From assembly GCA_032718475.1 (NCBI GenBank), contig JAUCBJ010000675.1:1-64000 (forward strand): a stretch of 64,000 nt of DNA, written 5' to 3'. Every line of letters starts with the position of its first letter. Within the stretch, counting starts at the first letter, position 1. Below are positions 48,701 to 55,397 of the stretch, piece after piece. Both the position numbers and the translations under genes were made by a program. The notes beneath the pieces are model-generated. The model was given only the letters and a program-made list of their open reading frames with translations, ran no database searches and was not told the DNA's origin. Source of the DNA: Nemertoderma westbladi. Taxonomy: Eukaryota > Xenacoelomorpha > Nemertodermatida > Nemertodermatidae.

Positions 48701-51700
48701 GGAGTTTAGTACAACAAATGTGGCTTGAAAACCACTCATGGGACGATCCACTTAAGGGAGAACTATTAAAGAAATGGATGAAATGGGAAGATTCTCTACC
48801 ATCCATCGAGAACTTTATAATTTCCCGTTCATATTTTGGTCATGTTCTCCCCACGTATTCCTATCAACTCCATGTGTTTGGAGACGCCAGCGATATGGGA
48901 ATAGGTATAGTAGCCTACCTGAGAGTTGAAACTCCGGATGGAATCAAGGTCGCCTTGGTTACCTCTAAGGCCTTGATAAACAACAAGTTGAAAGTTCCTC
49001 GAGCGGAGTTAAAAGCGGCTCTATACGCTACAGCCATCGGCCGGAATGTAACAGAACAGATCGACTATCCACTGGAGAAAACTGTCTATTGGACCGATGC
49101 TTTACTCGTGTTGGAGTATATAACCAATGAAGTCTGTCAGTTCAGCGTCTTCGTTACCAACAGAGTAGCCATTATACTTAGTCGCACGAAGATAGATCAA
49201 TGGAGACATTGCCCCGGAACGATTAATCCAGCCGACATCGCCTCCAGAGGAGCAACTCCACAAGAACTGATAGATACTCCAGACTGGTTAGGTGGACCCG
49301 ACTTCCTAAGCAAAGAAGAGGATGAATGGCCTCCTCATCTTACCACGGCGGAGATTAGACAAGCCAAGGGAGCGGAGAAAGTCAAACCTAAAACCCGAGC
49401 GAGTAAATCGAAGTTATTTAAACCCGTGATAGATCTGTCTGTACTACACACTTCCGGAGACGACGCTTTGGATCCAAAAACCCCAGCCACAAATAAGTCT
49501 GTTGTGGAAATCAGAGAGAGAGATTGGAAATCTGGAACACCAGACGTCTCGCAGGGACTCTCACCCCTCCTGCAGAGAGCGATACATCACTATAGTTCCT
49601 GGAATCGGCTCTGTAAGGCCGTTACATATTTAAAGCGATGTTTTCATCATCACTACTCCAGGACGAAGACCACTAGTGATACCGCTCCACTGACATCTGC
49701 GCAGGTACATGTTGTTAAAGATCTTCCCAAATACAAGATATCAGACAGATTTCTGAAGGAGAAGATCAGTTACCAGGAGCATGAAGAAACCAATAAGCAG
49801 ATACTGAGACTCCTGCAATGCTATGAGGATTCCGATAAGTATTTCCTGTTGTTGAGAAATCCACAGATGCGCTTAAGGGATCGTTTCTCTAGCACAATGA
49901 TAGATGGGTTAATACGCGTTGGAGGAAGACTAACTAATGCTCCATTATCCTTTGACACTAAGTTTCCCATACTCATTAGAAATCTTGAAATACAAATCAA
50001 GATGATTGTAGATGTTCACAGTAAGCTTTATCATGCTGGTAGAGAACGAGTTCTTAGCGAAATTCGAACTCGCTATTATTTTCATAAACCCCGTAGAGCT
50101 CTGAACCAAGTTCTTAGGAACTGCATACCCTGTAGGAAAGCATTCAGTAGGCCTTTAACACAGCGAGAGGCAGAATTACCTAGGGAACGAGTAAGCTTCT
50201 ATGAACCACCCTTCACAAATACCGGTGTGGATTTATTTGGCCCTATTGAGGTATATCGTGCTAGGACTATAGTCAAGAGATGGTGTGTCATCTTTGTCTG
50301 TATGACTTGTAGAGCTATCCATCTCGATATGGTGAACGATTTATCTACCAATAGCTTCATATTGAGCTTACGCCGACAGATCGCTCGCTTTGGAACTAGT
50401 AACACGATGAGATCTGATAAGGGAACGAACTTCATTGGTGCCAACAATGAAATCAAGGCTTACGTCAAAGATTGGAACCAAAGACAGGTGGACGATCAGC
50501 TAAGGGTAACAGCGTCTAGCTGGACCTTCAACGCCGCCGACGCCCCTTGGTGGGGAGGAAGTTGGGAGAGATTAATCAGGAGCGTGAAGACCGCATTTCA
50601 CTTTATAGTGCCGTGCCGCGCGTATCTCACCGACGAACTTTTGCGGACGTTAATGGAGGAAATCGCCGCCTATCTCAACGAGAGACCGCTTATGCCAGTC
50701 TCATCGAGTCCCGATTCCCTGGAAGCGCTAACACCCGCGCACTTCCTACTGAAGAAACCTGTAGCCATGCTCCCACGATCGGAAATCACGGACGGGGACG
50801 AATACTGCCGGCAAACTTGGCAACTTATGCAGTTGTTATCCCGTCGTTTCGCTGACCATTTCGAAAAACATTATCTGCCTACACTACAACTTCGAACTAA
50901 GTGGTTTGCGCAGCAAGAAAACGTCAGCGCAGGAGACATGGTCCTTATTGTGGAGTCAGATCTTCCACGTAAGCGGTGGCAGACAGGTCGTATCATCGAG
51001 ACTCATATCTCAGATGATGGTTTGGTGCGATCGGTAGAACTCGTCGTCATGCGACGTAACTTTAAGAAACCGGGAATTGTCTTCGAGACGCAGCAGCTCA
51101 ATCGCCCAGTTGGTCGTTTATGTTTACTGGAAAGAGACAGAGAACTCTCCGGAAACTATGGAAGGCAAGATACTCTTCCCACGACCACCTCCCTAATCCA
51201 ACCAACATCCAGGGACTCCCCAACGTGACATGACGTCTGGAGTGGGTGTGTGACTATATTATTTCATATATTTTTATTATTTTTATATTTATGTATGTAT
51301 TATTATGTAATTTTATTATAATCGTTTTCTTTAATTTTATTTAGTAGAATGTTATTTTAGCGATTATTTAGTAGATTAGTGCAATATATATTAGTGTTTA
51401 TTACTTACATACTTATATTATATTATATATTTAGTGCGACGGCGAGAAATAATTCTTTTTCTCTTTCCTTATTGTCCGTATCATATTATAAATACGTGTC
51501 TACAGTAAGATGAAATGTCCGTACTTATTAAAGTCTAGTATATTCGAATTAGCTCCTACTATATTCAAGTATTATTGGTAAGTAGAGTATTAGGAATGCA
51601 AAATTCAGATCCTCGTGTCTCGGCTAAACCAAGCTCTGGGTAGACCTTGGAAACGACTTGCCTCTTCTCACTGACATTGCTTCTTGCAATATTGCTCTCA

Positions 51701-54700
51701 TACCGTATATTAAATAATACATATAGTAGCGTGATGTCCCTTTAACATAAATCTGCACTGACATTGCTTCTTGCAATATTGCTCTCATACCGTATATTAA
51801 ATAATACATATAGTAGCGTGATGTCCCTTTAACATAAATCTGTTAAACCCTTTGACCATCTGTAATTCTAGTCGATTAAGATATCGCAGCACCCACCGAT
51901 ATACTTAAAAGACAAAATTCTAGAATCAATGGTTAACGTCCCCAGACATGTTCTGGAATAAACCGGTGCCCATCTTAAATATTAACTATTAATATTTATA
52001 AAATCTGTCAAATAGATACAATAGAGTAACTACTTACAAGTTAACTCTAGAAAATCTATAAATTAAAATCTGTAAAATTTTAGATCCTTTAAAATTCTAG
52101 TCTATTAAGATATCGTAGCACTTACCGATACTCTTAAAAGGACAAATTTCCTAGAATTAAGGATTCTAGTTCCCAGACATGCCCTGGAATAAAATTATGT
52201 CTGTTTTAAGGATAAATAATAAAATTTACGGGAATAAATTTAAATTCATCTCTTTTAATGAATTTGTTAAATTGTCATTTTTATACAATTTATAACATTC
52301 CCAAAATTCCATTAATTAATAGATCAAGGGAGCGGAGATTCACCCTATTAAGTGTATTAGTGTGCGAGAATCTCCAATATATAGTCAATAGCCGATAAAA
52401 TTCATAAAATCATGTATAAAGGGGATATTGACAATTAAAGAATTACTATTAAATAGCATCCCAGATCTGTATGCATGGGAATTACCCTAATTATACCGCT
52501 AGCTTTCCATAATGTCACCATAGCAACAACCACGCTAGAATTAGAAGCGAGTTAAAAGAACAATAGAAAGCTTGCCCCATTGAATAGCATAGGGAATAAA
52601 TAGCACACTGCTAGTATCCAAGGATACATAATAATAACGTGGCATTCTGGAAGGCACTTGACTAACGGACAAATGGCCCGAATGCGTACAATTTGTGACA
52701 GTTGTGTGGAATTTGTGCGTTGATAGGTGAATGTTACTACTAAAGTGTGTTTACAGTAGCGAGTCGCAATTGTGAAAGTAGCCCTATCTCTGAAGTAAGA
52801 ACCTGAAGTAAATCTTAGCCCTTGGGACGGACAGTGGAGTGACTCGCGCTGGTTATCGTTGTTGTTGTGTAGCTACTACGTTGGCAAAAAACACCGCGAC
52901 GATGGTACATCGGCGCTGAGGATCTTGCGCTGTCCGGGGGCCGTGAGGGGTAGGCAGCGACGCCCGCTAGCCTAATTATAAACTCATTATAATATTGATA
53001 AACTCATATAGCAGCTATGACTGAGTTGATAGAAGATGATCTTGGTATCAGGGAGCGATATACTCTACCTTTACAAGCGTTTGTTGATAGCTTGATAAGC
53101 GGCGACGCTAGTCCAACTACTACGGAGGATGATGGTCGTTATATCGAACCGCCAATGTCCCAGGAGCCTTTTTACGCGTGAATTGGACTATAGAAAATTC
53201 ACCGCTCGCTATACGCATCGTAATGGTGCCTATGTGGACTTCTTAACTACTGGCCATCCTATCGATTTACACGATACAGACGATGTAGACACCAAAAGGG
53301 AAATGGTTTCATTTAAATATCATACCCAGTGGAGTACGGAGGAACGACAGAGGAACGATAAACCGAGAATAGAACACGAGAATTCTATTCGAAACCGACT
53401 CGAAAGAGAAGACGTTGAAGAGCCGGATAAACGCAGTGACTTCAACGATTATCTGGAATTCTTGAGAGAAACATATCTCAATATTGCCAGTCAACAAAAT
53501 CTATAAACTCGATATCCTCAAGGTATACATCATGACCCTATGATAGAACTCAAACGGCTCTATTTCACCATGATGTATCTTACCGCCGATCGACCGCTAC
53601 CTGTCGTCCCAGATAGCTTCGAACAGATGGAGGAATATTGTAAAACTGGAGAACGATCACCCGCGTTTCCCCTGCAGGACGTGCGTCTTTGGTATTACTG
53701 CGACGAATGCCCTAGACCCAATCAGCAAACGGAAAGACATAAACATCCGCGGAGACGTTGCGCTAAACACAGTTTTACACGATATACTTATGGGAGTTTC
53801 GAGCGAAGCCTGTTCGACGTATCACCTACGCTCGCTCGACTCAAACGATCCTTAAATAAACCCATGATCAGAGTTCCGGAATACTCGGTCAGACCTCCTC
53901 ATTCCTTAGTGAGACCTCAAACGCTTGATCCTAATAGTATAACGGATCCCCGTGAACTGTACTCACTATTTAAAGATCTTGTGTTACCCGAACAATTAAT
54001 CGGTGGCACTCCGGTAGTAGGCTCGCTAAATATTCGCCCTTCCTACCTAGCCGGATTGGGACGCGGGCATCTAATATCGCCGTTCAACCCGTACAATCGT
54101 CCCGGTTTAACCCCGATACAACCCGTTACCGAAGTCGAGGAGAGAGTTGTATGAAACGCGTTAGACGCTATTCGGCAGAAGATCGGAAAAGGAACCTACG
54201 ATTGTTTAGAGAAACGCAAATTGCTGCAACAAGTCCAAGCGGTGAAAGAATTAGCTTTACCCCAGTTCGACCGAGAAATCCAGAACCTCGAGGAAGACAT
54301 CGAACTTGGACGAACCTATTCTCTACAAGAGTTCCTCGAGCGTGTTTATGACAAAATAAGGGTAGCATACAACAATTGTGCCCGCCTACCCTTATTTTGT
54401 CACATTCACTACAACTCTTTGTGTAGCCTCCTCAAGTCCACCCATAACTGTTTATTGTACACTGTTTACACTGCCTGCAGACCATTCTCGAGATTATTTC
54501 CCTTGAAGCTGTCAGGGTAATAGACATTATTACTTTATTATGTGTGTATGTTTTGTTTTTTACTATTTGTGCTATTGTTGTAATTTTACTTTCGTTTTTA
54601 CTGTAGATATGTACCTCCTGCTGCGGCTTAAAGGATAAATAAATAAATAAATAAATAATAAATAATGCAATCAAAATGGAACCATTCTCAAAAATAAATC

Positions 54701-55397
54701 TATAGTCTTTTGTTAAAATAATACAGTATGTCACTTAACCTGCTCTTTTCACTTAGAGTTTATGGCTCAAAATGACAGCAAGCACCAATCATGAATTTAG
54801 TGGGTTTAAAAAATAAAGTTAATTTAATACGAAATTATTATTACGGAAAAGGAGCTGTTTACAGTGGAATTATTTTCTAACCAAAACAATAAACAAAAAT
54901 GTATTTCATTTGCGACCAATAGAAAATATTTTTTTACTTATTTATAATTAAGATTGTTAATTCACCGATACAAGATATAAATTCGAAGAGATGGGATATG
55001 GCGATACGGGTCAATAATAACTACGCAATAAAGGCTTCTTAGATAAACAGATCATGTCTGTCTCTAAGTTTTATTTCGTTGACACATAGTGTTATAAATA
55101 TTAGTTCTGAAAAAAAGTTTAATTATATGATAAATGATGTCATATAATTATTGTGCATTACAATTCAGACTGTTATTGACTACTTTTTAATAAACCAAAG
55201 AACATGACATACCCTAATCTTCTTCTACTCTCAGTAGGTGTCAGAGAATCGAATTCCTTTGATCCTCCCTTCCCTAGAAACGCTTCGTGGTCGCTAACGT
55301 CCTGAAATGCTTTTGGTGAATTTTCTCTAGATGATAATGTTTGTTGTAAACCCACCGATGCAATGCTGATAATCAAATTAATTACAGAAAGTTTCAT
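24632..55397 (-). CDS. CREC-family EF-hand protein (calumenin/reticulocalbin type), five exons, 3' end not found
   Basis: Exons on the minus strand: 55397-55213, 32571-32379, 31941-31763, 29833-29673, 24734-24632. CREC proteins are secretory-pathway Ca2+-binding proteins with six EF-hands and an HDEF-like retention tail. Visible in order: signal peptide MKLSVINLIISIASVGLQQ, DHEAFLG, LTPTESRRRLG, EF1 KIDSNGED, ELELWIEKVN, EF2 NLNGDDKLSWDEY, DDGSKGYKDMVDRDRQRWKL, EF3 DVDEDDELTIKEF with FLHPE, EF4 DLDKDSDGKVSFKEY, DEPEWLKGE, EF5 DFNGDGYLDIVEL, AWILPEGY, AEAEYLIHETDSNK starting EF6. Phases match at all four junctions, and all donors and acceptors are GT and AG. Exon 2 is one base short (near 32520, between TK and ELELW), which breaks the frame unless it is an assembly error. 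The final exon was not seen. The gene spans at least 30.8 kb. Confidence 0.9.
25040..25190. mobile_element. MITE, gacgcaa family, copy B (truncated) with poly-C tract
   Basis: Matches ataacgtgccactgtaacct, gaatttaacattga and ttcgccaagatgggatttgc followed by gtccagtt, then a C-run at 25146-25167 and ctgtctcgactta, which also flanks copy A. The other half of the element is missing. Confidence 0.8.
25426..25693. mobile_element. Solo arm of the same fold-back family as in TOE1
   Basis: Tandem actctcgatattttt and caacactcgatattttt units ending tcgatatttttcaccattac. Its reverse complement starts gtaatggtgaaaaatatcga and follows the left arm of the TOE1 element unit by unit, including the rare aataacgcgagatgaaaaat variant. 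No partner arm is present. Confidence 0.88.
26070..26240. repeat. 36-bp minisatellite, short block
   Basis: About four diverged units of the 26815-27640 array, with interspersed ccactaccac trinucleotide-like runs, ending in agtcgtgcgaacgac. Confidence 0.8.
26690..26820. repeat. About 20-bp repeat (agtcgttcgcacgagttagt)
   Basis: Six or seven imperfect units of a CpG-containing sequence directly before the 36-bp array; a single inverted unit lies at 26218-26238. Confidence 0.8.
26815..27640. repeat. 36-bp minisatellite, main block
   Basis: About 22 units based on ttcctgataatagttcacca followed by gtatcactgtcactgg, with a longer variant (ggctatcactgtcactggtt then ctgtgatgata) inserted about every 130 bp. 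The array ends 260 bp before the start codon of the FN2 gene. Confidence 0.94.
27900..29111 (+). CDS. Small secreted protein with two fibronectin type II domains; exons 27900-27966 and 28738-29111
   Basis: Exon 1 encodes a signal peptide (MIFILGLLLCCTPEVFGEVT) and ends at ag followed by gtaagc. Exon 2 starts after atatttag and encodes two near-identical FN2 domains, giving about 146 residues in all. Each domain has the pattern C-x2-P-F-x-Y-x7-C-x9-W-C ending in NWGNC: CQFPFNYKGGLYHSC and CQFPFNYKGGFYDSC, then FGVPWCAT. FN2 domains bind collagen/gelatin or choline phospholipids; a signal peptide plus two FN2 modules is also the layout of mammalian binder-of-sperm proteins, so convergence is possible (inference). 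The gene lies inside intron 4 of the CREC gene on the opposite strand. The high nucleotide identity of the two domains points to recent duplication or gene conversion. Confidence 0.9.
29112..29490. other. FN2 gene 3' flank, no other gene seen
   Basis: AT-rich; presumably the 3' UTR of the FN2 gene. Polyadenylation site not assigned. Confidence 0.5.
29491..29580 (-). mobile_element. tRNA-derived SINE-like sequence
   Basis: On the minus strand an A-box-like tggctgaactggttagcgc (29575-29557) and a B-box-like ggttcaaccccc (29516-29505) are spaced about 59 bp start to start, wider than in a normal tRNA. No pairing acceptor stem is visible, so a functional tRNA is unlikely. Confidence 0.45.
29673..29833 (-). 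CDS. CREC gene exon 4
   Basis: Acceptor ccttacag, donor GG followed by gttagt. Encodes EF4 (DLDKDSDGKVSFKEY), the linker DEPEWLKGEAEYF and the first half of EF5 (DFNGDG). Enters in phase 0 and leaves in phase 2. Confidence 0.92.
29935..30300 (+). mobile_element. RTE-like LINE, degraded 3' end
   Basis: Plus-strand pieces TTLHERRLRFSGHCW, GRPAITYTDQIERDTGF and REAWKVLISTVRARS in different frames match the C-terminal end of RTE-type ORF2, and the sequence ends in a (TAG)n run (30282-30298). It lies in CREC intron 3. Confidence 0.75.
30301..31424. other. CREC intron 3 sequence; nothing else recognised
   Basis: AT-rich with short open frames that have no coding character on either strand. Confidence 0.5.
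31425..31575. mobile_element. MITE, gacgcaa family, copy C (partial)
   Basis: Contains cggcgaattaatatatcgtc, agggaaaggaacaggttaca and gcacgttattctaaccaaaa in the same orientation as copy A; the terminal gacgcaa words are lost. Confidence 0.75.
31763..31941 (-). CDS. CREC gene exon 3
   Basis: Acceptor aataatttag, donor ATG followed by gttagt. Encodes EEDDGSKGYKDMVDRDRQRW, EF3 (DVDEDDELTIKEF) and FLHPEGIHHMLQAVVM. Two bases complete an Asp codon from exon 2; it ends in phase 0. Confidence 0.92.
32379..32571 (-). CDS. CREC gene exon 2 (one base short)
   Basis: Acceptor ttttattag, donor GTTG followed by gtgagt. Encodes ILAGKIDSNGEDLLTK in one frame, then ELELWIEKVNVDYVEKDAKQ and EF2 (NLNGDDKLSWDEY) in the next frame. 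The length of 193 bp is one less than the flanking phases require, placing a single-base loss near 32520. Confidence 0.88.
33455..34102. mobile_element. Fold-back MITE with tandem-repeat arms
   Basis: Termini ggcccccctcacacggagca and, reverse-complemented, ggcccccctcacacggatca. The arms (33463-33720 and 33866-34095) are opposite-oriented arrays of a unit containing caacaagtttctgtgtgtga then gggggtc. A 140-bp unique middle separates them. No coding capacity. Confidence 0.88.
34212..34345. mobile_element. MITE, gacgcaa family, copy D (diverged, partial)
   Basis: Has gggaaacttgatgcaagtcc, catgccgaattaatgtatta and gaaaagagcaggctacatta, matching copy A at about 75-80%, with a short insertion (tccgcgaagcatc). 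Confidence 0.7.
34793..36355 (+). pseudogene. PIN/FEN-like nuclease-related protein with C-terminal CXC cysteine cluster (remnant)
   Basis: Five plus-strand segments in changing frames read as one protein: NVEKVGIKQYNDYFNERLID (34877 on), VMDSLIIDGAVIVNIIKPKN, WQTFLRVNGNKVELFDFLSK, HKEADTG, RTVDSDIVVLAVSVF, YVFSGCDTV with KGKKTFW, and the C-terminus GWGWKLENGCQWTPVW, then CGCKKQCNQNTCTSKKNC. EAD, DSD and GCD/KGKK have the order and spacing of acidic motifs and the helix-hairpin region in FEN/XPG-type PIN nucleases (inference). I have seen this combination in many invertebrate predicted proteins that usually lack a name. Frameshifts at about 35000, 35390, 35650 and 35880 make it non-functional. 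It sits between the long TIRs and may be their transposition protein. Confidence 0.6.
38796..39435 (+). mobile_element. 5'-truncated RTE-like LINE with target-site duplication
   Basis: Carries only the 3' end of the RTE found at 21.9-23.8 kb (opposite strand there), about 95% alike: DGMLEHVDDFCYLGSWIRKS, then LRFAGHCFRREDLPVHN, ending in (TAG)n. The host word tttaatttcgttt occurs on both sides (about 38780 and 39436), a target duplication of roughly 13-15 bp. The insertion splits the RT of the L2/CR1-like LINE. Confidence 0.9.
39906..42758. other. No gene seen; AT-rich, 5' side of the BEL/Pao element
   Basis: Includes three imperfect copies of gtgttttagtggacataaaa near 40062-40160 and many ataccggta words. 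The 5' LTR of the BEL/Pao element is expected at or after the end of this stretch, but I could not match any part to the region after pol. Confidence 0.45.
42759..43004. repeat. About 123-bp tandem duplication
   Basis: Two diverged units (from 42759 and 42884) share ggcttattatat, gaaattatataccggtattc and acttatatatactataagtg; a partial third begins at 43005. They lie just upstream of the first gag-side frame. Confidence 0.75.
43153..45775 (+). pseudogene. BEL/Pao gag region, three frames
   Basis: Three open segments: 43153-43917, 43965-45146 and 45266-45775. The second is a long Ala/Glu/Lys-rich coiled coil whose frame continues past a single TAG (45144-45146). The third has the gag-like block KFNGDEMKWLPFNEYYKDNI then LIECLEGPPKLMALKFIGHP (DUF1759 type). 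Each step to the next segment, and to pol at 45775-45850, moves to the frame one base earlier, and sense sequence overlaps the breaks, so one ancestral frame with one-base losses is likely. No virion-forming capacity should be assumed; I only describe the breaks. Confidence 0.8.
45850..51228 (+). CDS. BEL/Pao retrotransposon Pol polyprotein, intact 1,792-codon frame
   Basis: An uninterrupted polyprotein. Approximate residues: zinc knuckles 160-225 (CVLCDGPH, CYNCLRQGHQRRTC, CAKCGAKHH); aspartic protease 330-345 (LLDSGSTGTF); reverse transcriptase 640-900 with the catalytic box IYMDDN near 832; RNase H near 1010 (VFGDASD) with NPADIASRG; integrase zinc-binding and DDE core from about 1400 (YHAGRERVL, CIPCRKAF, GVDLFGP, RSDKGTNF, WWGGSWERL). 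The protease-RT-RNase H-integrase order and motif forms are typical of BEL/Pao. The sense frame reaches upstream of the first ATG, so the start used is only the first Met after gag. The element lies in CREC intron 1 on the opposite strand. Confidence 0.95.
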   Translation: MVIGAVASTLPKGGVGTRWDKKVLYMMEQQRRDPTMADLMSFLDGEVKLQLLKQSREKTPENKVSEKTVSRRKVTPVCYTDDGESQASQEEDSGKDTERSYYVNKAPKDVSKFKSRTSDRREQVRKTPPTSPKRIHGRKPEERTSVHNVTQGKVSNIKPKCVLCDGPHRLSVCDEFLKKSLIDRREVMWNKRLCYNCLRQGHQRRTCYSDARCAKCGAKHHILLHTEFERNSPSQVSESELHVQFSDVNDTDQSSEMEGFYTDEFSDENESCYLINTAVYRALTYEKETDSELPLTTPDRQPSWKAPTSNVGIREFPVVQLRVHGSEKSYIVNALLDSGSTGTFIDKELAEDIFAGQPKFRTKLNLSGIMQVWKSTVTTDYYVGALSTPQDELGEHSIRSVKMVAIKNFATSQVEPYNWDEDDFTQQHEIPRFNTDYPGVQILIGQNAHEALETLEKRPAQPQPLQTYAGRTRVGWYFTGPSRRTLMERLPKERVYQVSEWEDEISEGDDTPEGTPYSSDNDDIHQLFDEENTIDLLTENETWQNQVNLCHLIHPAGQVDYNDELNEVIDRYNAKTHDEHAVRFFTQEAVEPNSYDKALSVEEERAKQIQETTTRFLKDQGRYEIGLPFRRREPNFINNRPLAEKRIAQLHRRLMANAAAKEMYKTQLKKFIDKGYAERVPEGTPITERTYYLTHHYVPKPGKPNEVRVVFDGSALYMGQSLNSELLPGPNLLQSLLGILLRLRQYSIAFASDIEGMFLQVKALDRDRDSLRFLWWPEGDLNQKPVEYWMTIQAFGIISSPSNACSVVHTTADDNRDAFSKEVIDNIKWDIYMDDNLKSLPSVEEAIDVAKGTVECLKRGGFRLTKFTSNSREFLESIPVEDRGVKDLDLIKDDLPETKTLGLKWDTERDILFFQLKQRDNPVRTKRICLSILSTYFDPLGFISPVILIARSLVQQMWLENHSWDDPLKGELLKKWMKWEDSLPSIENFIISRSYFGHVLPTYSYQLHVFGDASDMGIGIVAYLRVETPDGIKVALVTSKALINNKLKVPRAELKAALYATAIGRNVTEQIDYPLEKTVYWTDALLVLEYITNEVCQFSVFVTNRVAIILSRTKIDQWRHCPGTINPADIASRGATPQELIDTPDWLGGPDFLSKEEDEWPPHLTTAEIRQAKGAEKVKPKTRASKSKLFKPVIDLSVLHTSGDDALDPKTPATNKSVVEIRERDWKSGTPDVSQGLSPLLQRAIHHYSSWNRLCKAVTYLKRCFHHHYSRTKTTSDTAPLTSAQVHVVKDLPKYKISDRFLKEKISYQEHEETNKQILRLLQCYEDSDKYFLLLRNPQMRLRDRFSSTMIDGLIRVGGRLTNAPLSFDTKFPILIRNLEIQIKMIVDVHSKLYHAGRERVLSEIRTRYYFHKPRRALNQVLRNCIPCRKAFSRPLTQREAELPRERVSFYEPPFTNTGVDLFGPIEVYRARTIVKRWCVIFVCMTCRAIHLDMVNDLSTNSFILSLRRQIARFGTSNTMRSDKGTNFIGANNEIKAYVKDWNQRQVDDQLRVTASSWTFNAADAPWWGGSWERLIRSVKTAFHFIVPCRAYLTDELLRTLMEEIAAYLNERPLMPVSSSPDSLEALTPAHFLLKKPVAMLPRSEITDGDEYCRQTWQLMQLLSRRFADHFEKHYLPTLQLRTKWFAQQENVSAGDMVLIVESDLPRKRWQTGRIIETHISDDGLVRSVELVVMRRNFKKPGIVFETQQLNRPVGRLCLLERDRELSGNYGRQDTLPTTTSLIQPTSRDSPT
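51669..51842. repeat. 87-bp tandem duplication
   Basis: Two practically identical 87-bp units (51669-51755 and 51756-51842), each beginning cactgacattgcttcttgca and ending aacataaatctg. Confidence 0.93.
51864..52195. repeat. Two diverged copies of a ~100-bp block, 229 bp apart
   Basis: 51864-51965 and 52092-52195 share ttctagtcgattaagatatc, gcacttaccgata-like and cccagacatgttctggaata words at about 80%. Confidence 0.7.
53017..54372 (+). pseudogene. Unrecognised multi-frame coding remnant with zinc-binding-like motif
   Basis: Colinear plus-strand pieces with strong coding character: 53017-53181 (MTELIEDDLGIRERYTLPLQ on), 53165-53506 (RELDYRKFTARYTHRNGAYV on), 53540-54154 (MIELKRLYFTMMYLTADRPL on) and about 54200-54372 (KLLQQVQAVKELALPQFDRE on, helical). 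The third piece has YYCDECPRPNQQ and HPRRRCAKH, a possible C-x2-C...C-x2-H metal site. Codon use is CpG-rich, like the neighbouring BEL/Pao pol. It could be a third frame of that element or part of a different element; I recognise no family. Confidence 0.5.
54380..54670 (+). mobile_element. LINE 3' end with (AAAT)n tail
   Basis: Ends tgctgcggcttaaaggataa followed by seven or so aaat units. A ctgcggcttaaaggataaat-type end is characteristic of many L2/CR1-like LINE tails. No RT is left here. Confidence 0.6.
54840..54900. mobile_element. MITE, gacgcaa family, copy E (fragment)
   Basis: Only ggaaaaggagctgtttacag and ttttctaaccaaaacaataa are recognisable. Confidence 0.55.
55213..55397 (-). CDS. 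CREC gene exon 1 (signal peptide)
   Basis: Starts MKLSVINLIISIASVGLQQT; an in-frame Met seven codons upstream (55418) is possible but would put PPK before the hydrophobic core. It continues DHEAFLG and FDSLTPTESRRRLG, the CREC N-terminal signature. Donor AGATTAGG followed by gtatgt, phase 2, matching exon 2 after 22.6 kb. Confidence 0.88.

Larger units (their letters stand above)
51229..53016. other. Non-coding flank of BEL/Pao, presumed to contain the 3' LTR
   Basis: AT-rich; starts just after the pol stop with gtgacatgacgtctggagtg. No matching 5' LTR was found by eye, so LTR limits cannot be given. A short GC-richer stretch (52850-52975) precedes the next coding remnant. Confidence 0.5.

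Noticed and set aside
51229-53016. LTR pair of the BEL/Pao element
   Set aside because: No block downstream of pol could be matched by eye to sequence upstream of gag, so LTR limits were not asserted. A self-alignment of 40000-43152 against 51229-53016 would settle it.
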